64,000 nucleotides of DNA from Ashinkailepas kermadecensis (lineage: Eukaryota > Arthropoda > Thecostraca > Neolepadidae), in assembly GCA_034440615.1 (NCBI GenBank), contig JAOTOM010004681.1, forward strand, positions 164,001 to 228,000, written 5' to 3'. The translations under genes were made by a program, and so were the position numbers. Shown in pieces: positions 42,879-55,078 of this stretch. A model generated the notes under the pieces. It had not been told where the DNA came from. It made no database searches and saw nothing but the letters and a program-made list of their open reading frames with translations. The first letter of the stretch is position 1. Each line of letters opens with the position of its first letter.

Positions 42879-43627
42879 TGTAAGAGAGTTAGTTTTTGAG
42901 CGTCTTGATCCCATATAGTTCAGCAATACCCCTTCGTTCATGGCGCGACAAGTCCCCGGCTCCGAGACTGGCGTCGGCCTGTCTGCTGCCTACGTCAGCA
43001 GCCACCGCCCGAACGGAGACGTACTTTGGACATTGTACCTTCCCCTCCCTCCTTCCGGCTGACACCCCGCCAGCCAGGCGCCAGAGACATGACCTCTATC
43101 CGACCCGCGCGTACCGCCGCCGTCGTTAATGCTAGATGTAACTGTGTTCACATAAAGTTATACGTTTGGCTGTCCCGTAACCGTAATTGATATAATCCCG
43201 TAAGCCTTGCGATTGTAAAAGTGTACCGCAAACGTAACACATCGTCACTGCCACTAGAAACAGACCATTTCCCCTTCTAGAAGGCCGTCGACATGGATGT
43301 GACGTCACGGGGAGGTTCTGCGCCCTCGACCAATCCGCGACCGGGGGTCTCCCGAAGTCACTAGTACACTTGAATCATCTGAGCGGGCGGACCGCTGCTA
43401 CTCGTGCGCGCTTCCCAACTAAATTCGGCTTCTAAATTCATAGGAAAGGCAGTATCACGGCTTACCTTCCGAGGAGAACGTACTGTACGGTGGCTGTAGT
43501 TCTCGTGTGATCGTGGAGTGCTGCAGTGCAATACAGGGCAGCAAAAGGTACTGGTACTTTCGTGACTGGAGTTATCGGGAACGAAGAGGTTGCTAGACTT
43601 TCGCGTGCCAATAAGGACTTTCCTACA
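42879..43627 (+). repeat. 3' LTR
   Basis: TGTAAGAG...TCCTACA, matching 22548-23321 with several substitutions and a deletion of about 25 bp (near 43370). The divergence suggests the gypsy element is clearly older than the LINEs inside it. Confidence 0.9.
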
Positions 43628-44795
43628 CCCTTTACCTCTTTATTGCTGTACAGGCGTGAATCACTCAGGAGGTCTTTCCTCAAGTAGGGGGAAAATGGTG
43701 CATTGCCCAGTTGAATGGCAACATGCACCAATGACCATGTTCTATATATATATATATATCCAGGTATGTTATTATTAGTTACTCAGATTGAAAATGTGTT
43801 CATCAGGTCCATGCCACCAGCAGTCTGGTGTCAGTGTCATGGGGTGCTCCAGTACATCTGGTGACACTGCTCACTGTGTGGAAGAGGAGGCTGCTCTCCC
43901 CGGACCCTCATTGACTCCCACTGCTGCGTGCAGTGACAGCAAACAGGCAACCACCGCCTCAGCACGTCCATCCAGTGCTGATCACACATCTGCAGCAGTG
44001 CACAGATCCACAGGTATTTATAGATTGTCCAGATGTTTTCCAGCACCTGTGCATTCATCTGTTCTTTGCAAAATTTGTGGAATGCAGTGCTGCTGAATAT
44101 CGCAACAATGGTAGTTATCCAGTATTATGTTCACCTGTTTCTAAGGTTTCAAGACTATGGAGACATGCATTTTAGAAACCACACTGTTTCCATAAATTTC
44201 CATTGTATTACCCACAGTAAACAGGACACTTCATTTCTGAAAAGTTTGTGGTGTTATGTTTATGAAAGTTTTTTTTGTTTAACTTTGATTTGTGATGTAC
44301 CTGTTGCCATACAATTTAAGCCTCATAATGTGACGGATAAATAACCCATTCCTCCAAATTAGGGAAGTTTGCAACATATGTGGCACCACATAATTATTAT
44401 CTGCAATAGTCAGCTAAACATGCTCTGTCCCTTTGGTGTGCATTTCACCCTGTGGCCCAATGGTTGGGTTAGGTTAGGTAACCCAAATTGACAAAAAAAA
44501 AGTGTGACCCAACTTGATGTATAAGGTTCTGATCAATTTCAGTGCAACTTATTTTGTTATGGTTCCGTGGTTGAATAATGCTGCACAATTTTTGGGTCTC
44601 AAGCTTTTTGTTTAACTTTCATATGGCCCACAACACATACCTTAGTAGAACCCATAACACTCTGAAAAAGGTGCCTTTCCACCACTTATGATTGCCAATT
44701 GTGTTTGACTTCACCATAATATTTTGTGATGGAATTTTTGGCACAGTAATTCACATGGTATAAAACTAAATGCTTACCACTTTACCTATTGGAGG
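43628..44795. other. AT-rich non-coding stretch
   Basis: No gene recognised. There is a TA microsatellite at 43743-43758. The sequence is AT-rich and low in repeats that I know. Confidence 0.4.
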
Positions 44796-44805
44796 CGCCC
44801 CAGTG

Positions 44806-45520
44806 CTAAATAAAATCGTTCCAGCTCCTCCAGAACCTGTCCGGGGTGCCCCAAGCACACAGGCTGTATGCCTTACAGCATTTTTCAACTTCGGCGCCCT
44901 ACCCCACCCCCCAGGCGCCCCTGATAAGCGTCCTGGCGCCCCAGAGTGAAAATGCCAAATTTCTGAGTGAATTCATTACAGCCCCCTTAACCAGTCTGGA
45001 CGCCCCTTAACCAGTCTGGACGACCCTTGAACACAGAGGCGCCGTTCCTCCCAAATCATACTGGCGGCCACCAAAGATGCTCCAGTTCCGCATTAAGCCA
45101 TTCCAGTTCCTTCTAAACTTGCCTGTGCAGCCACTAAACACCCAGGTGCCCCCTTCAAACCATCCTAGTGCCCTATGAAAGCACCATAGTACCAAATAAA
45201 ATCATGCGATATCCCATGAACTTCGCTAGGCGCCCCAAAATACCTGGAGGCACGCTTTCTAAGTTTTTAGGCGCCTCGTTCCCTAACTGCGTTCTAGGCT
45301 AAATTTATTCCAACCTCGTTGAACTTGTTTGTGGGCGCCTTTGTATGACCGGGTTTTCCCACAACATGTCCCAGCACCCCCTGAAGGCACTCTAGTATCA
45401 AACAAATTCATTCCAGTCCCTTGTGAAATGGTCTGGGCGCCCCCTGAGCAGCAAGGCGCCCCTTCAGTGTGCCGGAATCCTCTGAAGCCCCTCCAGTGGT
45501 AAATAATTGTGGCAAATTTA
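44806..45520. repeat. Old degenerate minisatellite, period about 105 bp
   Basis: A phrase of the form CCAGT-xxx-AAATAAAATC-x-TTCCAG ... GGGCGCCCC recurs at about 44810, 45080, 45188, 45291, 45391 and 45500. The spacing of the last five is 100-109 bp. Copies are only loosely alike and interspersed with GGCGCCCC. Confidence 0.6.
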
Positions 45521-45676
45521 TAAATTATTTCACCTGAAAAGTGGGGGGCCATGACCCTCCGGGCCCCTCCCATCCCTATGCCTATGAAGTGTGCATTGGG
45601 TCAATGCATTAGTGTCTATGTAAAAACGGCGAAAGTAATGGGCCACTACTCTCCCTTGGGCTCCTACCCAGAAACC

Positions 45677-45860
45677 AGTGGCGGCGCCACGTATTTTTCC
45701 CAGGAGAAGGGGGGGGGGGGGAAAAATGGCCGGGCGAGTATCGTCGACCAGGGGGTGGGAAGCTATTTTTCCAGCCGAGTATTGGTAGTTGACGTGATTT
45801 CAGGGGGGCAATGTCCCCACTGCGCCAGCTCAGGGGGGGGGGGGCAGTCTGCCCTGGCCT
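45677..45860. repeat. Dispersed repeat with CAGTGGCGGCG start and G-runs
   Basis: CCAGTGGCGGCGCCACG followed by G-runs of 10-12 and GGGGGGCAATGTCCCC is the common end form of non-coding DNA-transposon repeats in arthropods. The other end is not clear. Confidence 0.4.
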
Positions 45861-48037
45861 CCGATGGCGCGACCCTTGTCAGAAACACTAAACCGCAGGT
45901 GGCATGTGAAACTCCACGCCTAGTCTATTTGAATGAATCAGTTGACTCATTTCAAAGTAGTTTTCCCCTCACCCCAATGTCCCAAAATACAGTCAGCATG
46001 AATGGATTATACCATCAATGTGCCATTTCTCAGCATTTTTATACTCATTAACAAGGTGATTTCAGTATTTGAACTTCGCAGCCATAATTCAGTTGTATAT
46101 AATGCAGGTTATCCTATCTATGCCCAATTCAAGTGCAGGGTTTTCTGCTCATATGGAATCTATATGCGCCATTGTTAAAAATTGCCAAAATCGTGGTCCA
46201 CTTCTCTATCCCCCTGGGGTCCTACCCACAACCGAAAACTTCGGATAGCAGGTGGATTTATCCCTCACTCATCCTGGCCCAAGATCAATTTTAACCTATA
46301 ATAGGGTAGCACTGAGATCATATGCAGTGTTGCAAGAGGGGGGGGGGCTGGTACAACCCCATCTACCCCTCGAACTCCGCCCCTTATTGCGCAAGAGCCG
46401 CGAAACAAATACGAGCGTGTCGGGCTCGTCGAGAGGAATCCATCGATACCCATTTCTTTACCTCAGGTCAATAGGTCGCGCTCCAGATCAGGTCAATGCC
46501 CCCGTTTTTTCCTTTTTATTACATATATTTTTCACATATTCGCATGTGCATGCTTTCAGCAGCCGCTCATCTCTGCCTCGACCACCTCTCCATAATCGCA
46601 CATTCATCATCCAGACATCGAGCCCCTCCATCGCCATCACAGTCGCCATTCATTTACCAACAATTTACACACAACCCCCGCCCGGCATCCCCCACACGAG
46701 CGCCCCCATGCACCAACGGCTCCTGATAACATTGCAGCACCATTTACCGCATGGCAAGCTTCATACTTGGTCTGTGAATTCATTTTTATTTTGGCAAAAC
46801 CCTCTATTTTTGGTAGTTTCCCCCCACTAGAACATACAGCTTGCACCAACATGCAAAAAAAGGGCAGAGTGCACCAACATGGGAGAAAAGGGCAGAGTTA
46901 GAGGGTATGGTATTTATTAGTGCCAGACAGGACGAGACCCGTACAATGGATTGAAGAATGGCAGAGCACTTGTGAAAACCTATCTCTCGTCTGAACAAAA
47001 ACGGTGAAGGTAGCGGTCGCCCTCACTACGTGTCAATACGAACAGCTTCCTCTGGTCATTAGCAACACGCTGGTTTTGTTTCGAGGCTCTAGCTCAATTA
47101 GAGGCCGAGTAACAGTAGAAGACGTCGGGCCGGTGCCCCGCGACGGCACGGCTGTGACGTCATCACGCAGCGAGAACCTGACACATCTAAACGTGATTTT
47201 TTTCGCCCTTTTCGGTGATATCTGGCCTAGACACGAACCAGACCAGGTCGTACGACCCTGGCCGATTAAGAATTTTGAAATCGGGTCTGAACGATCCGGA
47301 ATAGTGTCCATTGTCTCTTGGATAACGATGGGCGCAGTTCCAGCTGGTGTTTTTCCCCTTGTGCCTTGTGTGAGATAGGAAAGCTATATACAGTGGTGTC
47401 GATTTATACACCTGCTGTTGTGGGAAATAAACCCCCTTCACTAATTTCAAGCTCAATCCCCCTCCCCAAATAATGTGAGATTAAGTCCAATATGAATAGG
47501 GATTCACAAAACAGCTAACCATTTTAACCTGTTGTGGCTGTGTAGCCTAACCTGCTCTACTTTGTCCAGTCACCCATGGACCCAACTAATGATGTTGATC
47601 TTGTGCCCTCCAACCAGCAAAGTAAGGGCCTACCCCACCCCCTAATCATCAGCTTGTGCTCCCTTGCAATTTTCTCACTCTCCCTAATGATTTCCACAAA
47701 TCAACACCACTGGCTAGGAGGGACTAAAATGCAGCACATGCTTGGGAAATGAGTTCTTCAACTGCAAGGGTATTTGCATCCACCAATATGTGCCTGTGAT
47801 AGAAGTACAGTTATTTCACTCAGTATTGCTGGCATCATTATTTTCAAAATATTTGGTTTATTTAAGTGGTTTTTGTTTCAGGGAAAAGGTCGGCAGATAG
47901 TCAAGGCATTTCGTGAAAAAAATGTGGTCAACCTCGGACAAATTGCAACAGAAAGTCTGTAAACTGTTTTATACCCATAAATATGTCCTCTATGACATAT
48001 CAAAAGTCTTAAGCAATCCTGGTGGTGGAAAGTGCCA
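45861..48037. other. Non-coding stretch, no gene supported
   Basis: Several short open frames (46252-46830, 47004-47378) have no recognisable domain and unremarkable composition. 47000-47400 is GC-richer. I see no splice-bounded coding pattern. Confidence 0.4.
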
Positions 48038-48335
48038 TGGCAGCCATTTTTCAAAATGGCCGCCATAAACTTATATTTCCCAATATCTCCGCTTCTAAAT
48101 AACATAGAGCTTTGATTTTAAGTGCTAAACATACATTTTCAGGGACAAGGAATCAAATGAAACACATTTCGATAAACTAAACCTAGCCAAAAAGCGAAAA
48201 TGGCAGCCATTTTTCAAAATGGCCGCCATAAAACAGATATTTTACTATATCTCCGCTTCTAAATAACATAGAGATTTGATTTTAAGTGCCTAAACATACA
48301 TTTTCTGGGGCCAGGAATCCAATGAAACACAGTAT
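48038..48335. repeat. Two-copy tandem repeat with ATGGCGGCCAT palindromes
   Basis: Units at about 48038 and 48200 (spacing about 162 bp) share a foldback ATGGCAGCCATTTTTCAAAA / TGGCCGCCAT, then ATCTCCGCTTCTAAATAACA and ACATACATTTTC. Identity is high. It is satellite-like. Confidence 0.85.
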
Positions 48336-48387
48336 TATTATTAGCTGTATTATCTGTATCATTATCATTTTCTGTATTTAACTGTAG

Positions 48388-48830
48388 GGGAGACCGGGTC
48401 CATTTGTCACACGGGTTAGTTGTCACAGAGCTTATATCTCGGCCGCTAGATGCCAGAGAGATCGAAGCTCGTGCCACACGGAAGCTTTTGTTTACGCGGG
48501 GCCGCCATTGTTATTGCGTCACCGTTCGCCGACAAGTACGGACCTGAGGGTTAGTTGAACGATTTTTACAATGATTTCATGGATTTTTTGCGGCACTTGT
48601 GATCTCCCTGGTGTTCACATTTTTCATTTGAAATCAATCATGGTTTGATTACTTTGAAGAGTGGTGTATCCGTGTTTTATGATGAAAACTACGAAGCAAT
48701 TCGATGCGTTGACGATGGGCTGGGAACATGATACGACAAGAAGTGGGTGTGGAGTGTGTTGTCACAAACCGGTGCGGGTCATGTTGTCACACTGTGACAA
48801 CATGCCGCACACGTTGCGGCCCCCCTAAAC
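48388..48830. mobile_element. Possible MITE-like element with TGTGACAA termini
   Basis: The left end GGGGAGACCGGGTCCATTTG followed by TCACA resembles, in reverse complement, the right end TGTGACAACATG ... TTGCGGCCCCCC near 48797-48826. Matching is partial. No coding region. Confidence 0.3.
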
Positions 48831-48867
48831 TGGTGGGCATTTGAGAGCCCTGACGGTTTCCCCACCA

Positions 48868-48965
48868 GCAGTGGCGTAGCCAGCACTGGCGGATCCAGGG
48901 GGAGGGGGCAAAGGGGCTTTAGCCCCCCCAATCAAATCTGGGGGGCTAACAGTATGTTTTAGCCC
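48868..48965. repeat. Dispersed repeat ends CAGTGGCGTAGCCAG and GGCGGATCCAGGG
   Basis: Two common repeat starts lie side by side; the second resembles 8708-8760. A further TGGTAGCCAGGGGGTGCCAA at 49228 and CTGGCTATGTCACTCC at 49531 look like ends of the same kind of element. Confidence 0.45.
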
Positions 48966-48984
48966 CTCCAACAAACACAAAAAA

Positions 48985-49480
48985 ACTAGCTAATCCAGCA
49001 ACTTTTCGCGAAAAAAATTCGAGGGGGGTGAGAAGCAGCAACTTTTCGTCGCGAAAATTTTGAGGGGGGTGGTAGGCAGCAACTTTTCGCGAAAATTTCG
49101 AGGGGGTGGGAAGCAGCAACTTTTCTTCGCGAAAATTTCGAGGGGGTGGGAAGCAGCAACTGTTCTTCGCGAAAAGGCCTGGAGACCCGGTTAAGCGCCC
49201 CCCCAAACCGAGTGTCTAGATTCGCCAGTGGTAGCCAGGGGGTGCCAATGCCATTGGGCTATGCCACCTCCTTTGGCCGAAATTATTCGATAATGACCTC
49301 TTGAGCGGCGTAGGCATGGCCCCCTTGGGCCGGAAATTTCGAGGAGGGTAGGAAGCAACAACTTTTCTTGAAAATTTCGAGGGGGTGGGAAAGAGCAACT
49401 TTTCTTCGTGAAAATTTCGAGGGGTTTGGGAAGCAGCAACTTTTATGGAAAATTTGGAGGGGTAGGAAGCGACATTTCGG
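48985..49480. repeat. Minisatellite, period about 50 bp, in two blocks
   Basis: Units built on AGCAACTTTTCTTCGCGAAA followed by TTTCGAGGGGGTGGGA fill 48998-49180 (four to five copies) and about 49336-49480 (three to four copies), separated by 49186-49335. Each unit contains the palindromic TTCGCGAA. Confidence 0.9.
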
Positions 49481-49624
49481 AAGGGCCGCGGGATGGAAAA
49501 AATCGTCTCATGGCCCCCCCTTGACGGATTTCTGGCTATGTCACTCCTCACCAGTCATTGATACTGTGCCTTTAATGCCAAAAATTGAACTAGTCGTTTC
49601 CTCAGCTTATGTATTATTTCTTCC

Positions 49625-49885
49625 CATCTACCTGCCCTTGCCCAGCCTTTGTCTGCCTCTACCTTGTCTTTCCCTACCTTGTCTTGTCTTGTTCTGTCCT
49701 TCCCCTGACCTGTCCCTGCCTGCCTCCGCCCTGCCCCTGCCATGTCCCTGCCCTTGCCATGTCCCTGCCCCTGCCCCTGCCCCGCCCTGCCCTGCCCTGC
49801 CCTGCCCCTGCCTTGCCCCTGCTCTGTTCGTGCCCTGCCACTGTCCTACCCCTACCCTGCCCCTGCTCTGTCCCTGCCCTGCCTC
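49625..49885. repeat. CCCTG-type low-complexity tract
   Basis: Irregular repetition of CCCTGCC and CCCTTGCC-type five- to six-mers gives an extremely C/T-rich plus strand. Slippage-derived simple sequence; the long Pro/Cys/Leu frames across it are not genes. Confidence 0.9.
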
Positions 49886-50014
49886 AGATTTCAATGGGAT
49901 ATCCCGTGATTGATATTTGGAAATACCGGTATCCTGGGATTGACCGGAAATACCGGAACCCCTCAAGTAAACCTAAAATATGCCTGTTTCAGCCTCACCA
50001 AGATGGTGCGATCG

Positions 50015-51667
50015 AGTGTGAGTGATTTGGGGTTTAGGGCACATCGACCATGGTAGGTCATTTAGCGCCCATAACAGAACAGGGAACTACTTAGTCAGAG
50101 CCGTATCTTAGTATTATGGTTGGGTGACTAGTTTTTACTGACCTGAATATATTATCAAAAATCCAATTTTTCTGAAGTATTGACACACCTTTCCCAAGCA
50201 GTCCGAGTCGTCTCGAAGGAGACTGGGGAATGTCCTGCTGGTTCCGAGGTACTGGGCTCTCTCCTGTTCGTAGTGCCGACATGTGAGAATGTGACGTACC
50301 GTTAGTGGAGAATTGCATCGTGGGCAAACTGGCTTGCTTTCATTTATGAGGAGGTGGCAGTGTGTGGTGTATGTATGTCCGATTCGGAGTCGTGCCAACG
50401 CTACCTCCTCCGCTCGTATTTTCCTGGAAGACGAGGGCCAGTATCCTACTCGTGGTTTGATTTCTTGGAGTTTGTTAGTACCTATGGCGTCCCAGCTGCT
50501 TTGCCATTTCTCATGCATGTATTCTGAGATCAATGGGTAGAAATCCCGTGCAGGGAGAGGGAGGGTGCGAGTGCATGGTTTCTGTGCCGCTCGTTTCGCT
50601 GCTGCGTCGGCGAGTTCATTTCCCCTAATGCCAACGTGGCTTGGGATCCAGCAGAAGGAAACGAATCTCCCTTCTCGTTTCAGTAGGGTGAGCCGATGTA
50701 AGATGTCCTGCAAAAGAGCGTCCTGTGGGTTGAAACTTTCCAGTGCCGATAGGCTGCTCAAAGAGTCGGACAGGACAACACATGAGCAGTACTCACTGAC
50801 TTCAATGAAGCACAGCGCCTTGAGGATCGCAACAAGTTCCGATGTATAAACGGATGCGTTTGACGGAAGCGAGAAGGACCTCGTGACGGATCCCGTGACG
50901 AACGCGCATCCGACCCCTTGCTTCCCTTTCGAGCCATCGGTATATATCAGGGTGCGTCCGTCGTACGTGGTTATGCGCTCCAGTGCATTCATTCTGAAAA
51001 GTTCGGTGGGGACATCACCCTTTTTGGACGAAGAGAGGGACAGGTCTATTTCTGGCGACGCTAATTTCCATGGTGGTATCTGCGATCGGTCAGCAATACG
51101 AATTCCACGTATACGGATACCACTTGTGCGGATTTCTTTTTGCATTCTCACACAGAAGGGTTCAGATATTGCCTTCCGTCCTCCGTGGAACAGTGCCAAT
51201 AGATGGCGAGAAAACACCGCGTCATACGTTGGGTGTAGAGGGTATTGCCTCAATTTGCACGCATAGCGAAGGCCAAGCTTACCACGTCTCAATGCCAGGT
51301 GCGGCTCGTGAGCTTCCACTTGGAGGCTTGCTATTGGCGAAGTTCTGAATGCGCCGGTTGCAATGCGTAAGGCTGTATTGTGGACCGTATCAAGTACGCG
51401 TTTTCTGGGGGTGCTGGCGCCATCATACACAAAACAACAATAGTCAAGCTTAGAACGGATGAGCTGTCGGTACATCTGTAAAAGTGTTGCACGGTCTGCT
51501 CCGTATGTTGTTCGTGCCACACATTTCATGATATTAAGAGCTTTGGAACAACGCTGGCGCAGAGATTTAAGGTGGTCACTGTATGTCAACCGGCTGTCGA
51601 GAGAAACGCCAAGAAACTTGGCGGAAGGTCGCAGCGGGATTGGCTTTCCATATAGTTGAAGTGACAG
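50015..51667 (-). pseudogene. LINE beta, second copy, 5'-truncated
   Basis: Nearly identical to 34148-35800, from the GTGA-like tail and hairpin to the frame 50135-51589 (484 codons) encoding the RT thumb, RNase H and the C-terminal motif. In a 78-residue stretch compared (50091-50327 versus 34228-34464) only one residue differs. It ends at 51667 where a gamma copy begins; the rest of beta does not reappear on the other side. Confidence 0.95.
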
Positions 51668-52990
51668 ATGATGTTGATGATTATTGGGGTTTTAGGGTGC
51701 GGCAACCACAGTAGGTTATATTGCACCCATAACAAGCTTGCTTAATCACCGTCACATAGAAGAGCGCTCAATAGAACATATCTAGGGAAGCAAATTATCA
51801 GCTAGGAAGGTGTGTATATTACTTCAAATCCTATCTCTGCAAGGAAGCACAAAACTGCTGTTTTGTATAAATCGGGAATCATTTCCCAATAAGTCGTCCA
51901 ACTTCAGAGTATTAGCATCATATCCGAAGTGACGCCTACGTTCTTCTGTATATGCTGCGCACGCCACCAGCACATGGTGCACAGTCAGCGCGGCATTACA
52001 CCTCACACATTTCGGCATTTCTTCCCCGCACAATAAATACCTATGAGTGGCTAGGGTGTGTCCAATTCTGAGTCGACAGATGGCCACCTCGTCCCTTCTC
52101 GTTTGGCTGAAGGACGAGGGCCACAGCGCTAGGTGTGGTTTGATTTGCTTTAATTTGTTGAATTCCACTTGATCCCATCTGCCATGCCACTGTCCAATAA
52201 TAAATGATGAGATGATTGGGTAGTGGTCACTGGCTGGAAGTGGGAGCACACGTCTAGTTGGCGCTTGTGCTGCACGCTTTGCAGCCTGATCGGCCAGCTC
52301 GTTTCCACGTATTCCGACATGTGCTGGGATCCAGCAAAGTGTTACATGCTTTCCCATGTGATGTATCAAAGTAAGTTGCGATAAAATGTCTCGTACAATG
52401 AAATGTTGCTGGTTAAAACTGCGCAAACCCAAAAGACTGATCAGAGAATCAGTGAAAATAGCATGCATATCTTCGTCGTCGATCTCGATGAATGAAAGGG
52501 CTTTACTGATGGCTATCAACTCGGCAGTGAAGACCGTGGCGTGTGGCGGCAGGGAAAAAGATATTGTGTTGGATCCTCTGACGAAAGCACTACCCACGCC
52601 TGTGTCTGTCTTTGAACCATCTGTGTATGTAACGATGTGTCCTTGATATGTTGAAGAAATGTGCTCTAATGTACGTGATAGTAGCTCCTCTTTTGTCACA
52701 TCTTGTTTTCTCTCGACAGCGAGGGAGATGTCAATGGAGGGCAAGATCAGCTCCCACGGTGGGGTAGTTGTTTGCTCACACTGCCTGATTCCTTGCATTC
52801 GAATTTTCATTCGTCTCAGGAGCGTTCTCATTCTCACACAGTAAGGTGTTCCTCTTTTAACATGATCACGAAGGGCCGCATACATGTCACGGGAGAACAC
52901 CGCTGGATATGATGGGTGTGTTGGGAACTGTCTTATTTTGCAGGCGTATCGGAGACCGAGCATTTCACGCCTCATGGACAATGGTGAAAA
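51668..52990 (-). pseudogene. LINE gamma, second copy, 5'-truncated
   Basis: The gamma tail (ATG/TTGATG-like, 51668-51685) and hairpin (about 51695-51731) lead to one frame, 51824 to about 52985: RT end (SMRREMLGLRYACK), RNase H (VTYTDGSKTDTGVG, TAELIAISKALSFIE, IFTDSLISLLGL, WIPAHVGIRGNELADQAA) and CVRCNAALTVHHVLVAC. It ends in a fusion with an unrelated RT frame at about 52990. Confidence 0.9.
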
Positions 52991-54945
52991 CTGAGATTCT
53001 GGTGTCACAGGTTTTAAGTCCTGAAATGTTTGAAATCCATGTTCGGTGTCCCTTAAAAGGTTGTACCTATCAAGGCGAGTCTGAACCTTCTCTTTAACCA
53101 GTTCTTCCAGCACCTTGAAAACTATTAAGATCAAACGGACTGACCTGCAGTTTCCTACACTTCATACTTCCTTTTTGAAAATTGGTACTACATTTCAATT
53201 TCAACAATCTTCAGGCACTTCAGAATACTCCATATACTGCCTGAGAATGATACCCAGGGGAACTGCTTAAATTTGAGCACACACTACTAAGACTAGCATT
53301 CACATCATTCAGTCCAGCATCTTTATTATGTTTTTATTTTCTTCAACCTTTTCCACATCTTCTACAGTTATTATAAAATCTTCCACCCTATCACTTGCCA
53401 TGGCACAGCCTTCAATGGTTTCCAATGCACCTGAGTTCTCTTTAGTCAAGACTGATGGGAATTGCTTGCTTAGGGACTCAACTATATTGCAATCACCAAC
53501 TACTATTTCCCCATCCACCTCTAATGGTCCTACACTGCACTCTTTAGACCTAAATACTGCTCCTGCTCACCATTCTTGAGCTAATTTAAGTTCAGCCAGT
53601 CTTGGATGCCCAAACACAGCTAGCTTTATTTTGAGCCATTCTATATGATTCTAGGTTCACTTTGAAGTTGGGATCTGTTAGTTTCTTAAATGCCTGCTTC
53701 TTTGACCCTAGTAAATGTTTTACTTGATGAGCCATGCAGGGTGCTGAGTCATGCAGGGTGCTTAGTCATAGTCAGCTGCAAGTCATGGAACTTCTTCCTG
53801 ATTTGATTAGACATCTAGTTGTGTCTCTCATCCCAAGAACATGGTCCTTCCATGCACTTTCCTATTTGTCTCTTCCTACATCAACCTGTGAATGTTGTCA
53901 TTCTGGTCTGGTGGCCTATAGCATGTCTGAATCCTTAATCATGTTGCATTCTTCAGAATGATATTTCACCACAAGGATTCTACTCTTTATGGACACTAAC
54001 CTCTATGGTATGGCATTTCATTACTTGCCGCTCATACAGGCAAGTAATGAGCCCTTACCTTCCTTTGATGAGCATGCATGCTGTAACATGTTGATTTAAA
54101 TTCTTGCACGTTATTTCCAAAAATGCTTTCATTAATCTATTCCTCAGTTATGCATACCAAATCTAGCAGTTCAGAAAACACATGCATGCAGGTCCCCAAT
54201 TTTGTTTGTAACACTTCTGGCATTTATATAAAAACATGCTAAACTACTAATTTCATTGCTTGTAACACTCATCACATTATCAACTATATTCTCCCATGAC
54301 CTGCATAGTTTCCATTAACCCTACTCAGAGCCTCCTTGTATCTATTGCTGAGAATTCCACTCATCTCATGCTCAGTTGTTACCCATCTAACGAAAACATC
54401 TTGGTCCTCTGAAGCAATCTCTCCACATATTTAAGCACTTTATCTCATGCTCCTTGCAAATCTTGGCCACCCTGGCGTTCAGCCCAATGGCCCTTCAATA
54501 CCATTCTACATTTGTGCTCACCCTCGGGAGTATGGATGTTAACTCATCACTTCCTGCTCCCAGAATGCTTGCAATGTGTGTGTCATTATGTATTTCACGA
54601 ACATTCATTTTCCACATTTCATAAGTATCTAAGCACATCAATAACTCTTCCCAGTTGATTTCACCCAGAAAGGTTCCTTTAGCAAAATTTGGAATCCATG
54701 TTTCATTGACTTTCATTCACTTCTGACATGTAAGGAAAAGCATATAATATTGTAATTACTATTACCAAAGGTCTCTCCTATGTTCACATTTTGCAACAGA
54801 AATCCCTCATTTGTAAGCACTAGTTCTAACATTTCTTTTCCCCTTGTAGCTTCATGTGTTATTTCAAAGAATAAATTTTCCTCAAAACAAGTCATGAAAC
54901 TTCGTCCTGAGTGAAACAGCAGTGGAACACTTCTCATATGCCATT
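52991..54945 (-). pseudogene. Ancient CR1-like LINE remnants
   Basis: Scattered minus-strand pieces of another LINE clade: RT start (VPIFKK near 53175, then ILIVFKVLEELVKEKVQTRL and LLRDTEHGF, 53000-53140), the linker before RT (ESLSKQFPSVLTKENSGALE, 53400-53480) and the end of the endonuclease (ENLFFEITHEATRGKEMLEL followed by VLTNEGFLL and FGNSNYNII, 54720-54900). The order is right for one element on the minus strand. Stops and indels are many, and 53520-54490 has no readable protein. It is the oldest LINE in the window. Confidence 0.7.
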
Positions 54946-55078
54946 ATTCTGCAGCTGCATGTTGCAATCACATTGGCGCTCAATATCAAACAGCAGTGCT
55001 TAGAGTAAATTTGTATTATGTAATTGCGCGGGATTTCATGTTGCTCACCGTCACACTGTATGTTTATCCCAGTACATT

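Larger units (their letters stand above)
22548..43627 (+). mobile_element. Ty3/gypsy LTR retrotransposon exploded by three LINE insertions
   Basis: Two LTRs (22548-23321 and 42879-43627) bracket plus-strand pol pieces that read on from one to the next across LINE insertions at 24603-26550, 27560-33935 and 34148-40512. Without the LINEs the element would be about 11 kb. Gag, protease and the front of RT are missing: the 5' LTR runs directly into the middle of RT at 23322. Stops inside integrase (27176-27178 and 34019-34021) show it is dead. No flanking target duplication is apparent (ATGGG versus CCCTT), which fits a rearranged element. Confidence 0.9.

Noticed and set aside
44464..44480. Arthropod TTAGG telomere repeat
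   Set aside because: Only two GGTTA units occur in the stretch; this is chance level.
47004..47378. Possible host gene exon (124 codons)
   Set aside because: No recognisable domain, no supporting splice pattern and no neighbouring exon candidates.
49555..50025. Long frames in the CCCTG tract
   Set aside because: Composition is entirely explained by the simple repeat.
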